A stretch of 64,000 bases of DNA, from assembly GCF_905475465.1 (NCBI RefSeq), contig NC_062239.1, positions 2,356,001-2,420,000 on the forward strand, in the 5' to 3' direction. Source of the DNA: Pieris napi. Lineage: Eukaryota; Arthropoda; Insecta; Lepidoptera; Pieridae. Made by a program: the position numbers and the translations under genes. Each line of letters opens with the position of its first letter. Position 1 is the stretch's first letter. Positions 1-10,500 of this stretch are shown piece after piece. Under the pieces are notes generated by a model. The model was not told the DNA's origin and searched no databases. It saw only the letters and a program-made list of their open reading frames with translations.

Positions 1-730
1 CATCCATCTCAAGACTTACGCTCGCTCGAAACTTATGAAAGCGAATTGCGTCCGTTTCACTAATTATTTTTGTTAAAGCATTTCTTAAAGCTATGTTCTC
101 TGGTGCAAAGCAAAGCACAACACTTTCATACAAAAATTTGACGCACACGGTTTTATTTACGTAGAAAAAAAGAGTATACGTAAAAAGTACACATGTCAGA
201 AGTGAAACTTCTGTGGTAAACTAATTTTTTAACTCTTGTTCATATTTATACAAATCTAAAACTTTTGATTTCGAGACTTAGAGGTAGGGAAAAAGAAAGA
301 TATGTTAGGAAATTAATGAATTTAATTGTCTTTAAAATATTAAGTGTCGAAAATTATAAATTTGTTTTTTTAATTTACTACTTCTATAATAAAAACACGT
401 GACATTTTAATTTACAAATCATCATTTGAGATTAAAATAAATTATTTCATAAATTCTCTGTAAATTTTAATTTTAAAAATAGAATTTCTATAAGGTAATT
501 CGCCCTTCTCACTCTCTCTCTTAATCGCTTTCTCCTTTTTCTTCGACAAAAACGCTGTACATCTTCGTGACGTTCCGTAAAATTTTTACCCTCCTGCTAT
601 AAAGAAGTTTCACTTCAAATTTTGTAGTTATTTGTTTTGTTAATAGCGGTCAGTGAATACTTAATTTATAATATTCGTTTACTGCGCAGTTCCGGTGATG
701 TTTTCGTCGCTAAAGGTGGGCCTTTTTCAG
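1..730. other. Left-edge non-coding sequence
   Basis: AT-rich sequence with no open frame that looks coding. It ends in a pyrimidine-rich acceptor (cctttttcag, 721-730) on the + strand, so it is probably intron of the gene whose last exons follow. Confidence 0.5.
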
Positions 731-808
731 ATACTGTGACAGCCGGCGCAAGGTACTCCTAGAGCACGTGCACGAGGGCTACGAGAAAGACTGCTGGGAC
801 TACACTGA
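731..808 (+). CDS. Penultimate-region coding exon of an unidentified gene (3' end of a + strand gene)
   Basis: The exon follows a clean acceptor and its first base completes a codon. It then reads Y-C-D-S-R-R-K-V-L-L-E-H-V-H-E-G and ends at ACTGA|GTAAAT in phase 2. Joined to 3824-3855 and 4125-4147, the frame stays open and ends at a stop, which is good evidence that the three belong together. If the donor is not used, the next codon (810-812) is TAA, so intron retention would give an alternative C-terminus. The segment is charged, with two cysteines and several aromatics, and has no membrane segment. I do not recognise the family; the rest of the gene lies left of the window. Confidence 0.6.
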
Positions 809-2503
809 GTAAATGTTTCTCTCGCACATTATCACACCACACACCAAACACTTCATGCAGATTTTACTAATTGTCTAAGCGATAAAAACCCGTAGGAACC
901 AATAGGTCAGTCCTAAGGGATTCAAACTGAATTTATATAAAGCAAATTTCGGTTATTTATTTTGTCGCTAGTTTAATTAATAAAATTTGTAGACTAAACG
1001 GAATTGTGTAAATATAGGCAACGGGTTGGACTTTTATTCGTAATTCAGAGGGAAATTCTTTTTTAATATTGACAACTTCACTTCTGCCTAAACAGTCTTT
1101 TAACCTATAATTTAATTATAGGTATATTAAATTTTCGCACTCAAATGTCATAATAATCACGTATTTCGAGCGCTTAGTGCGAGTTGAAAGTGAAACGGAA
1201 CGGAACTTCGACATATTATGAAACGTTGACCAAACCGTGTCGTTACCATGGTTACCATTTTTTTACACGGAGAAACGTAACCATGGCAACGTACGATCTT
1301 TAAATTATGTTTTATAATTAGTCTGCCCGTCTAAGGTTAAAATTCAACTGTGTTTCATTTACAACCAGCATTCAGTACTGTTTGTAACATGACAATCCGA
1401 TTAGGAATTAGATTGACGTAGAGATGTCATGTTCATCCGATGCGAGCATTGTAACATCATAGTTTTCGCTTGTATAATAATTAATGTAAGAGTATTTTTG
1501 TAATATCGGATCTCCCATACTAACATTTCGTATTGTAACATAGATGGTAATAGTTTATTTGTCTGATCTGACTGGAATGGATAAAAATCCGTCTGAGGTA
1601 ATTTTAGACGTTTTATAGATTAAGAAGACGCTTTATTTTAAACATGCGCTGATATTGCCCTAAAGTTTGTCTATGAATTTTGGTAACATTTATATGCAGT
1701 GTCAAGTTTTATCATAAAGCGCATTCTTTTACCTAAATTGTATTTTAGTTGCAATGTAGTTTTTATTCAGGAATGGTATAGTTAAAGTTATTTTATTTTC
1801 ATGAGTAATATTTTCATTGACTGGTTTAGTTTAATTGATCTATTTTTAACCGGAATTCTCGACTCTCAAAGCTTAAGATTATATGAACAAAAACCCAGGT
1901 ATAATTTGTATGAAGGATTAAAATGTCTCTTTCACACTCTTACATGATGAGCAAGACGGTATTATATAAAGCTTAAAAAGTCCACAGATTTCGCTTGAAA
2001 ATTTAGTGCTAATATATGTCGTACATTGTGCGTTATTGCACTGCCAGTAAATGTGTTAGTTGTTCACATAGTGGACTTTTAGTATCGTTTTGCGTCTATT
2101 TCAGATGTCATTTATGTCAACTGACATTTGACATATGTCAGAGGGGACTCTACTTTTTTAGTTATTGATGTATGATTGATATATGACTAAAGGAATGTTT
2201 GCATTATTATTTCTGAAATAGATGAAACGATACACAAACACACATACATTGTACATATAATGGATGCTGTATAAATTGATATGTTTAATATTCATTATTA
2301 TATTATGAGCATCTTGTATGTGTGTCTTTTAGGACACAATAATTATCTTAAGACGGAAATAAAAATAGTAACATCGATTTTTTTTATTTTCCTTTCCAAC
2401 ACGTCTATGAAAATTATATCCTTGAAACTCCTTATGGCAGATAACACATCTGATTTGAATATTTTATTTATTACAAAATTATTTATTTTACATTACCGAT
2501 TAA

Positions 2504-2882
2504 AGGATGATTCACGCCACACCGTGTCTCGACCGGGCCGTGCCCCGGCTGGGGCACGGTCTAACATTAATGATATACTTTTGTATGAAGTAATTCATGC
2601 CTGACCGTTGCTCGGCCGTGCCCTTACCGTGCCCCGGCCGGGGCACGGCGTTGTAATGTCGGTGGGTATTGTTTCCCGGCTCCGGCACCGTCCGGCCCCG
2701 GCACGTCGTAACATGAACGTAGGCGCCCGGGCACCCGCAGAGCAGTCAACGTCAAATCTTAGTGAGGGGGTAAATTTTTTACAGCCCGGTGTAACATGAA
2801 CCACTGTCCCGGCCGGCGCACGGTGGACGTGTCCCGGCCGAGGCCCGGCCCGGTCGCAACACGGTGTACCGTGAATCATCCT
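2504..2882. mobile_element. GC-rich MITE with TAA target duplication
   Basis: A 379-bp GC-rich element stands out from AT-rich surroundings. Its ends are inverted repeats starting AGGATGATTCACG, with further matching sequence inward (ACACCGTG, then GACCGGGCC). It is flanked by TAA at 2501-2503 and 2883-2885. A 3-bp TWA duplication is typical of PIF/Harbinger elements, so this is probably a non-autonomous member. It encodes nothing recognisable; open frames inside it reflect its GC content. Confidence 0.7.
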
Positions 2883-3482
2883 TAAGTCTATTTCTAATCC
2901 AGATAGACACCAATTGGTTCCATAATCTTGGAATTGGAATTACTTTATTGTTATTAATTTTACGGTGTGGGTGGTGTTTCATAGAAACTTTCCATTCTCA
3001 ATACATGCGTAGAATTCATAAGTTTGTTACTGCAAAATTACAAGCGCAAACACGTGCAAAATCTGACCAAGATACGTGCCGAAAACAGTTGATCCACCTT
3101 CTGTGCCGAACAGCCTGTAATTTTTTTTTTGCACAAATTTCTATGAATTATGATCGTGTAGACGCAGCTTAGTTAATAGTTTATTGATAATTCATATTTC
3201 AATTGATTTGTAATAAATATTGGCAGCATAAGCTACAGTTTTACCTCCACTTTTAGGAATTTAATGCCCGTCAAATAATGAACAATAATTATACAAACCT
3301 ATTTATACCTATGTCAGAACCAAAATGCTTGCAATACCACATTTACCCGCCGCTGCCGGATATATTGCACTAAATACTCCTTGCTGCAATATCGTCGCCA
3401 GTAGTGTTTTGTCTTAGTTCTGAGTGGCAGAAGTAGACCTGTCTGATAGGGCTTAGTGTAAATGTGTCATAAGTATGCGTTA

Positions 3483-3769
3483 GGGAGCGTTCAAGTATTA
3501 CGTCACGAATTTTAGAGGGGGGGGGGTCCTTTTGTAAAACGTTACGATGCGGGGCAGGGATTGAATTACGCGTTATTGTTAATATTATCTTCGACTTTAC
3601 ACCACATAATGGTAACTTTTAGGTATAAAGAGTAACTAGGTGGTCACGAAACGTTTTACTATACTTGGTTACAGTACTGAACTTGGGTACAGAAAAACGT
3701 TACGGCGCGTTACACGGGGGGGGTTCAATAATCTCCAAAAACTGCGTGACGTCATACTTAAACGCTCCC
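3483..3769. mobile_element. MITE with TTA target duplication and G-tracts
   Basis: A 287-bp element with terminal inverted repeats of about 25 bp (GGGAGCGTTCAAGTAT and its near-exact reverse complement, each continuing into ACGTCACG). It is flanked by TTA at 3480-3482 and 3770-3772. Long G runs lie near each end. The TWA duplication suggests a PIF/Harbinger-type non-autonomous element. Confidence 0.75.
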
Positions 3770-3823
3770 TTAATCAGTACATACCTTAGTAGAAAGTATC
3801 TTTAAAATATATTGTTGCTTCAG

Positions 3824-3855
3824 GGATGCTCTGGCTCCGTCTCCCACGAGACCTG
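3824..3855 (+). CDS. 32-nt coding exon of the unidentified + strand gene
   Basis: The acceptor is attgttgcttcag at 3811-3823 and the donor is CCTG|GTAAGG. The first base completes a GAG codon with GA from the previous exon, then the exon reads D-A-L-A-P-S-P-T-R-P and ends in phase 1. Only this frame stays open into the final exon. Confidence 0.55.
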
Positions 3856-4124
3856 GTAAGGCCTGATGAAGTATTTGGTGAGTGTTTGGTATTCGAGTAA
3901 AATATCTCGCCAAGTGCACTCAGGAAACAAATTGATTGACAAGTATATTCTTAGTTAGCGTTTACCCAAAATTGTATGTAGTATTACGTAGTGTAGCAGG
4001 TTAATAAGTTACAACAGAACAAAGGGATGTTCTATCTCTCTCGTGTATCTGAACGAACGTGATAAAAGGTTGTTTTGTTTCAACTGTTTTAATTTAATGT
4101 GATTAAATAAAAAAATGTTTTCAG

Positions 4125-4147
4125 ACGAGCAAGTGACATCCCAATAA
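4125..4147 (+). CDS. Terminal coding exon of the unidentified + strand gene
   Basis: After the acceptor ttttcag (to 4124) the exon reads D-E-Q-V-T-S-Q and stops at TAA (4145-4147), completing a Pro/Ser/Thr-rich C-terminal tail. Canonical AATAAA signals follow at 4254-4259 and 4264-4269. Confidence 0.55.
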
Positions 4148-4253
4148 ATTCTAAATCAAGTGTGTAAAGACTACTTTGCTATTGTTATTGTCATAAATAT
4201 TGTGATTTACAAAAATGTACAGTTATACTCATATATATCTTATATTATTTGAA

Positions 4254-4269
4254 AATAAATTTCAATAAA
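4254..4269 (+). terminator. Polyadenylation signals of the + strand gene
   Basis: Two AATAAA hexamers (4254-4259 and 4264-4269) lie about 110-120 bases after the stop codon at 4147, a suitable place for the 3' end of that transcript. Confidence 0.5.
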
Positions 4270-4279
4270 AATAGACCCC

Positions 4280-6865
4280 GATGTTTTAATAAATAAAACT
4301 ATGTTGTAAAGCAGTCAAGTTCTATATTTTATCGTTTACTTAATTTATTTTGTACAAACTTCAACAATATATATAATAAATACTCAATTAAACCTCTCAT
4401 ACAGCAAACTGAACTCACTTTTTGTCATAAGTTTATTTTAAAGAAAAAAAAAATACAATGATATTATAACTTATTGTCTAAACTTAATTAAACACAACTT
4501 CTTTTGTGCCAATATGCCTAATAGTAGATAAAATGTTTGGTTTTACCAACACAATTATTTTTACATTCTGTAATATCAACAAAAATATAACTTATTGACA
4601 GAGAGGAAATCACTTAGGCTTCTTAAGATTTCAGCTTTCTTTTAGAGTTCTTAGATTTTATAAGGCAGGCAACCGCAACAAACTTTACTCTCCTAATATG
4701 AGCTTTACATCAAATCAAATTCCGGTATAAGGCTAAGTGATTTCCTTGTCGTCACTCTCAAATGCTTGAACACGACGATGTTATTACAGCATTGTAAGGT
4801 GAACAGAAGTTGTTAAAACATTGGGTCTGAAGGCACGAGACGAGAGCGAGCGATGGGGAAGCTCGCCGGCCCACGTCCCGTGCGACGTTTACAAAAGTAT
4901 CTACATATTAATTGTTATCTGTAACCGTAATTATTATTTTAAAATGTGTGCCAAAGTTTAAGCGTCTCATTTAACTTTACATTACACCGACATTTGCAAA
5001 AATCTAGCACGTTCGTTTTTTCACAATGCACATGTAAAAACGAATTGAAACAACCAACACACAACTATTCCGTGACGGTTTCGTAATAAAAAGCGAAACT
5101 CGAGCACAAGTTAAAGTTATTGCTTGAAGCTTAAATCGTATCTGAATCGCTGTTTTAACATTAGGTATATTAAAATGTGTGGTGAGGTGCTCCTCCCGGC
5201 AGTAAGCGATATTTACACTCGAGTAAAAAATTTACCACTCTCAAGATAAACGTTCTTCACTCATATTGTGCTAGAAGAGACACTGACTGAAAACTACATT
5301 GAACTAATCGAGCAAGTATGAAGATGGGCATACGTAATCACGTCTGCTTTGAACACAAGTGTCGAAAATAAAGGTCATATTCTACCTTACTCGGTAAGGG
5401 ACGTTCGATTTCTTAGTAATATCAATTTAATATCTTACTGCTAATAATTACGGTCATATTTTTCAGATAGCCGAATCGGTTCGCTCGACAATTGATGCAT
5501 ATACCGAGAAAGTAGATAAATCGATGTGCAAGAATAAAGTACATCAAAGCAATACCAGCCAGCTGGTAATCTGTATATTCACGAGAGTGCCGACTGTAAT
5601 CATTGTACTGTCGCATTTTACTAGTTCCATATTGTCCATCAATTTAGTCGTTACCAGAATAATAACACTTCGGCAATGATTGTGAAGCAGTCTCGTGAAG
5701 GAAAGTATTTGTGTGACGACAGAGACCGCAGCGTGGGGAGCCGCGCGGCGCCGTCGCCACAGGCGCAGGTAATGTAACCCAGGGGAAGGTAATTACATTA
5801 ACTACGTGAAGGGTGCGCATTACGTAAAATGGCTCGATTCCTATGATGCGATTGATTTAGGACGGAAGTGAACTCTGGTACCAATTTCACTGCTGATTTG
5901 CTAAGCTTATAAAGACAACGTAGCAAAAATTTTCTAAATGTCATTTTTAATTAATTTAGAGGCGACTGACCTCGACTCGAAAGGTTAAAAGTTACATTGT
6001 TTTGGTACAATAAGAAGCTTAAAATTGGAATTATTAAACTATCATGGACATAATTGATATGAATCGGCGTAGCCATTGCTTATTAAGCGTAGATTATAGC
6101 ATAGGTGAGGCGACGGTGCGCTGGGTTTCTTCTTAATTGGGAGATCTTTTTAAATGCTTTAAAGTTGTTTGACTTAAGGTGTCGTTGACCTTACATCGCC
6201 CCAGATATCAGCCATCGCCACACCCATCGGTAATATATTTCGATTCGCTAATATCCGATCACGGATGATTTAAATAAATGGTGTAAACATTAACATGCAC
6301 TGATCTCAAAATTTGTCTCGCTGTTTACAGTAAGAATCACAATTTGAGCTTAGGTTTCCTCACAACACACGTGCCGGCTGCAAATTGATTCTTCAGTTGA
6401 TTCGAGACGCATTTAGACTGAGCTGTATCAAGAATCACTTAATCCAAATCTAAACACTGTCCGACGTCATTTCGGGGAAGATAAACGACGTCCCACAGTG
6501 GTTAAAGCCGGCCGTTCCCGATCTGACTCCAAATATACAAAGGTAGTGAGTTATTCTCAATATAAAAATAAGCATTTTGAATTTCATCAGTTCATCCGAT
6601 ACTTACAGAACTAGTGACGAAAAATAGCGTGCTCGCTAAAACGATTCTCTCGAACACTGCTCCACTCCGGGGACAGGAAAGTAACGTGAGACACTAAACG
6701 ATATCGACGAACGCGAACATCGGTCGCAAAACAATCTCATAAGCTTCGGCCACACGAATATGAAACACTCGGATGAACACTCGCGTGCCACGCGCACGGC
6801 CATCGTCCCGAGGCGACGCCTCGCTCGCCCGCCGTTTCTACGTAAATATCTAGCGTAAAAAATAA
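4280..6865 (-). other. Convergent intergenic region and probable para 3' UTR
   Basis: No coding frame. It lies between the end of the + strand gene and the stop codon of para on the - strand, so the two genes converge. Part of it must be para 3' UTR. The only clear minus-strand AATAAA signals I noted are far downstream (for example TTTATT on the + strand at 4432-4437), so the 3' UTR length is unresolved. A short GC-rich patch at about 5720-5770 is unexplained. Confidence 0.4.
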
Positions 6866-6967
6866 TTAAGTGCGCTTGGGTGGGCTCAAGAGCTCGGGCA
6901 GCGGTGCGGGCAGCGGCAGGGGCGCGTCGTCGATGAGCGCGGGCAGCAGCGCGAGCGCGAGCGCGGG

Positions 6968-7555
6968 TCAGACGGGCGCGGGCGGCGGCGCCGGCTCAGG
7001 CGGGCGGGGAGCGTCTCCGCCTCCCTGCAGCACCACGCGGTGCGCACTGCCGCCCGAAGAGTCTAGTAGCACGGCCGTCTCGGCGCCGCCCGCGCTGCCC
7101 TCGCCACCCGAGCCGTCCCCGCCCACGCCCTCTCCTGCTGGCGAATGCGCGCGCCGATGCCGCCGCCAAGCATGCTGGATCAGCCTCGCGCAGTACTCCT
7201 CGCGTTGTCGCCATAGCGTCGAGGACACCGGCTCATAGCCGACCTCGCCCGGCCGACCCACGATGTCTCCTGGTTCCTCGATAGGGTTGCCCTTTCGGGC
7301 GAAGAAGTCTTTGGTCAGGGCGTCCAGAATGTCCACGCAGAACATCATGTCGCCGCGACAGATCGGAATGTCCATAGATATGATTTTGTATTTATTCGGT
7401 TTGTGAATCTGTAGTGGAGGTTCGAGGACGTCGAGGAAGTCTGACAGTTGTTCGTAGCGGATGTACTGAGTTCCTTCCGGATCGAATCTTTGCCAAATTT
7501 CATAGTACATGTCGTAGTCGTCGTCGGTCAAACCTTCTTGCACGTCTTCGGTCGC
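6968..7555 (-). CDS. para: para last coding exon 32 (C-terminal tail)
   Basis: 195 codons and a TGA stop (6968-6970). It has the EF-hand-like segment (F-D-P-E-G-T-Q-Y-I-R-Y), the conserved I-S-M-D-I-P-I-C-R-G-D block and the IQ-like motif L-I-Q-H-A-W-R-R-H-R. It ends in a Gly/Ala/Pro-rich, very GC-rich tail ending P-P-P-A-P-V. After the TGA (next base C) the same frame stays open for 33 codons to a TAA at 6866-6868. Confidence 0.95.
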   Translation of the reverse strand, partial: ATEDVQEGLTDDDYDMYYEIWQRFDPEGTQYIRYEQLSDFLDVLEPPLQIHKPNKYKIISMDIPICRGDMMFCVDILDALTKDFFARKGNPIEEPGDIVGRPGEVGYEPVSSTLWRQREEYCARLIQHAWRRHRRAHSPAGEGVGGDGSGGEGSAGGAETAVLLDSSGGSAHRVVLQGGGDAPRPPEPAPPPAPV

Positions 7556-10500
7556 CTGTAATTAAACAAGTTATGTATAAAGTAATCTAAGTGTTTCAAG
7601 CATCTTTTCACTGAATTAAAAAGTACCTGAGAGTAATTCTCGAGAATGACGGCGATGTACATGTTGATAACAATTAGGAAAGATATGACCAAATAAGACA
7701 GTAAGTACGTGATCCCGATGGTCGCTGAACCACAGTTACCGGGATACCCTCGTTCGTTATCTGGTAAATCACACTCTTCTTCGTTGATTATTCCATCTAA
7801 AACGCCATCCCATCCAGCTGACGTTGACATCTAAAAAAATTGTATATAATTTAATAATCCTAATGTTTGAGTAATAATTTCCGTAACTTTTATATTTTTG
7901 TTTTTGTTGTATTATTTATTACATTATTGTATTATTTATTTAAATAGGATAATGATAATATATATTTTTAATGGAAAATTCACCTGGAAGAGTAGGATCA
8001 TACTCTGGACGAAAGTCTTGAAGTTGTAGACGTCATCAAGGCCGCCTTTATTCTTAACGTGCATAAAGAACGACATTCCAAATATCGCAAAAATAAACAT
8101 GACCAAGAAAAGTAGTAAGCAGATATTGAACAGAGCTGGTAGGGACATCGCTAAGGCAAATAGTAGAGTTCTAATACCCTTAGCTCCTTTTACGAGACGC
8201 AACACTCTACCAACTTTTGCCACTCTCACTACTCTCAATAAAGTTGGAGATACAAAATATTTCTCAATAATGTCACTTAACACCAGACCTGCACAAATAA
8301 ACATTATTTTAAAATTTACTTAACAATTCCAATTTATAAAAAAAAGATTCTATACTTACTGAGAATAGAAAACATGACAACGACGAAATCAAATAGATTC
8401 CAGGGTTCAACGAAATAGTGATACCGCAAAGCAAATATTTTCAATAGACACTCTGAGCTAAATATAACGATGAAGATCATATTTAGGTAATCTAAGATCT
8501 GGCTGAACGTTTCTGTTTGTTGATAGTGATCTAGTGTCATCGTTAACATGTTGAAACCGATGAACAACATTATAATCATGTCGAACTTCTTATCCGTCAC
8601 AATCTCGAATACTATCGCTTGTGGTCTCCACTGAAATCAATAAATCACGTCAATTAGAAGAAGTTTTGATCAAATTATTATATTGCATTATTTATTCTAT
8701 TAGCCTTCTCTATTTACAATTATTTATCTACTTTCAGCCTAATTGATTGAGCATGATTTCCTAAATCCTAAGTTATTCGAAAGCCGGTCCGTGATGCAAT
8801 TAAATCTATTCCAGTCTGAAGCGGCTTGCTACATTGACGGATTGTGAGACATAACGTATAAACTTTTTAATGAACTGATATTTAAAAATACGTAATTGTT
8901 ATGTAAAGTGCTGATTGTTAATCACAATATATATATACACAGGATATAAACCTAAATTTGTTTAAATTGAAGTTAACTTACTCTTGGTCTAGGGATAGCT
9001 TTTAACGGTTTCTTGGATCCCATTTTCTTCATAGCATTATAATATTTCTTCTGATCTTCAGTCATGAACATTTCAAGACTTCCACCAGCCTTTTTCTTTT
9101 GTTCGTTGAAGTTGTCAATGATTACTCCTATAAATAGGTTAAGGGTGAAGAAAGACCCAAATATAATAAAGAACACGAAGTATAGGTACATGTAGATATT
9201 TGTTTCTCTGATTGGTTGGCGGCCGACCTGCAAGCAAAAATATTTAATGGCAATTAATACATAATATTTCTATACAAATTCTCTTTTTAGCTAAATCGCT
9301 AAACCGAATTAAATCAAATGTTTTGCAGTTGCTCACTAAAACTTCTATTTAGATGTCAATACCACATTACCACTAAATTTGTCACAGGCCCTTAAAAACC
9401 ACCACCTCGAAATTATAGTTTTGTCAATAGTGAAGGAGTTAGATTAAATATCGAACTAGATCAACCATTACGCTTACAATGTATCTGACATAAGCAATTG
9501 CAATACCTCTCGCGAGTCGATAGCATCATTCATGATTTGTATCCAGCCTTTGAACGTGGCCACTTGGAACAAACATAGATAAGCTTTCCCGACGTGATCG
9601 AAGTTCATCGGTGAATTTTCCCAAGTGTAATTTTCCAAAATGCACGCGTTACGATCGGGGATTATTTCATGGCTCAGTGTTGTATGGTTCATGTCGACAC
9701 ACTGGAATTTTAATAAAAATATTGTTTAGAAATAGTAAAGTGGAAATAAGTCCCTGTTTCTTTTATAATACCTAAATAGTGCATAATTAGTGGCATACAT
9801 GCTAACTAATTTCTTGCCTGTCGGCAATAGATGAGGTAAAAAGAGGAATATCCAAGATTGTTTGCAATCATGGTTTAGCTGGGTTTCGATTTCAATGAGT
9901 CACTATTAAAAAATATTATAGGTATTGATCATTATATTACCTATATAAAGATAATTATTTCACTTAACTTTGCATGGAAAACATAAGTTTGTTTTGATAT
10001 TTTTTATTACCTACGTAAAGTAATTTTTTACCTTAAAATATTTTCCAGCAAACAGTTGAACTCCCATAATAGCGAAAATTAGCCAGAAGATAAGACAGAC
10101 GAGCAATACGTTGAAGATGGATGGAATGGCTTGTACTAACGCATTTACAACAACCTGTATTGAAAAAAAAAATTAAACAATAGAATATTCATATTGAATA
10201 TTGAGAATATTGAAGATATTTCATGTGATACTTAATTATTCGATTTTCTATATTTTGTGATCTTCTCAAACTAGTGCAGCTAAATGTGTGATTAGCAAAA
10301 GTAACTAGGTATGCTTTGACATTATTCAACAAATACTTAATTGAAATTGGAATTATGAACAAATCGTAGCCAGCATAAGGTCAAACAAAAGCCACAAAAC
10401 ACAGAAATCTACAGCCATGCTTTACAAACAACGAAGATACAAGCGGTGCATACTCACCAAATTCTGTACTGACATGCGGCTCCGGTTTTCAAATAAGTAC

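Larger units (their letters stand above)
809..3823 (+). other. Intron of the unidentified + strand gene
   Basis: About 3 kb between the donor at 809 and the acceptor at 3821-3823. It is AT-rich and contains two separate inverted-repeat elements (2504-2882 and 3483-3769). Nothing coding was recognised in the remainder. Confidence 0.5.

Noticed and set aside
2595..2982. Open frames across the 2.5-2.9 kb segment
   Set aside because: They lie within or across the borders of a GC-rich inverted-repeat element and have no protein similarity that I recognise.
6870..7238. Long + strand open frame rich in Ser/Gly/Ala
   Set aside because: It is antisense to the GC-rich C-terminal exon of para; the conserved insect channel sequence is on the minus strand.
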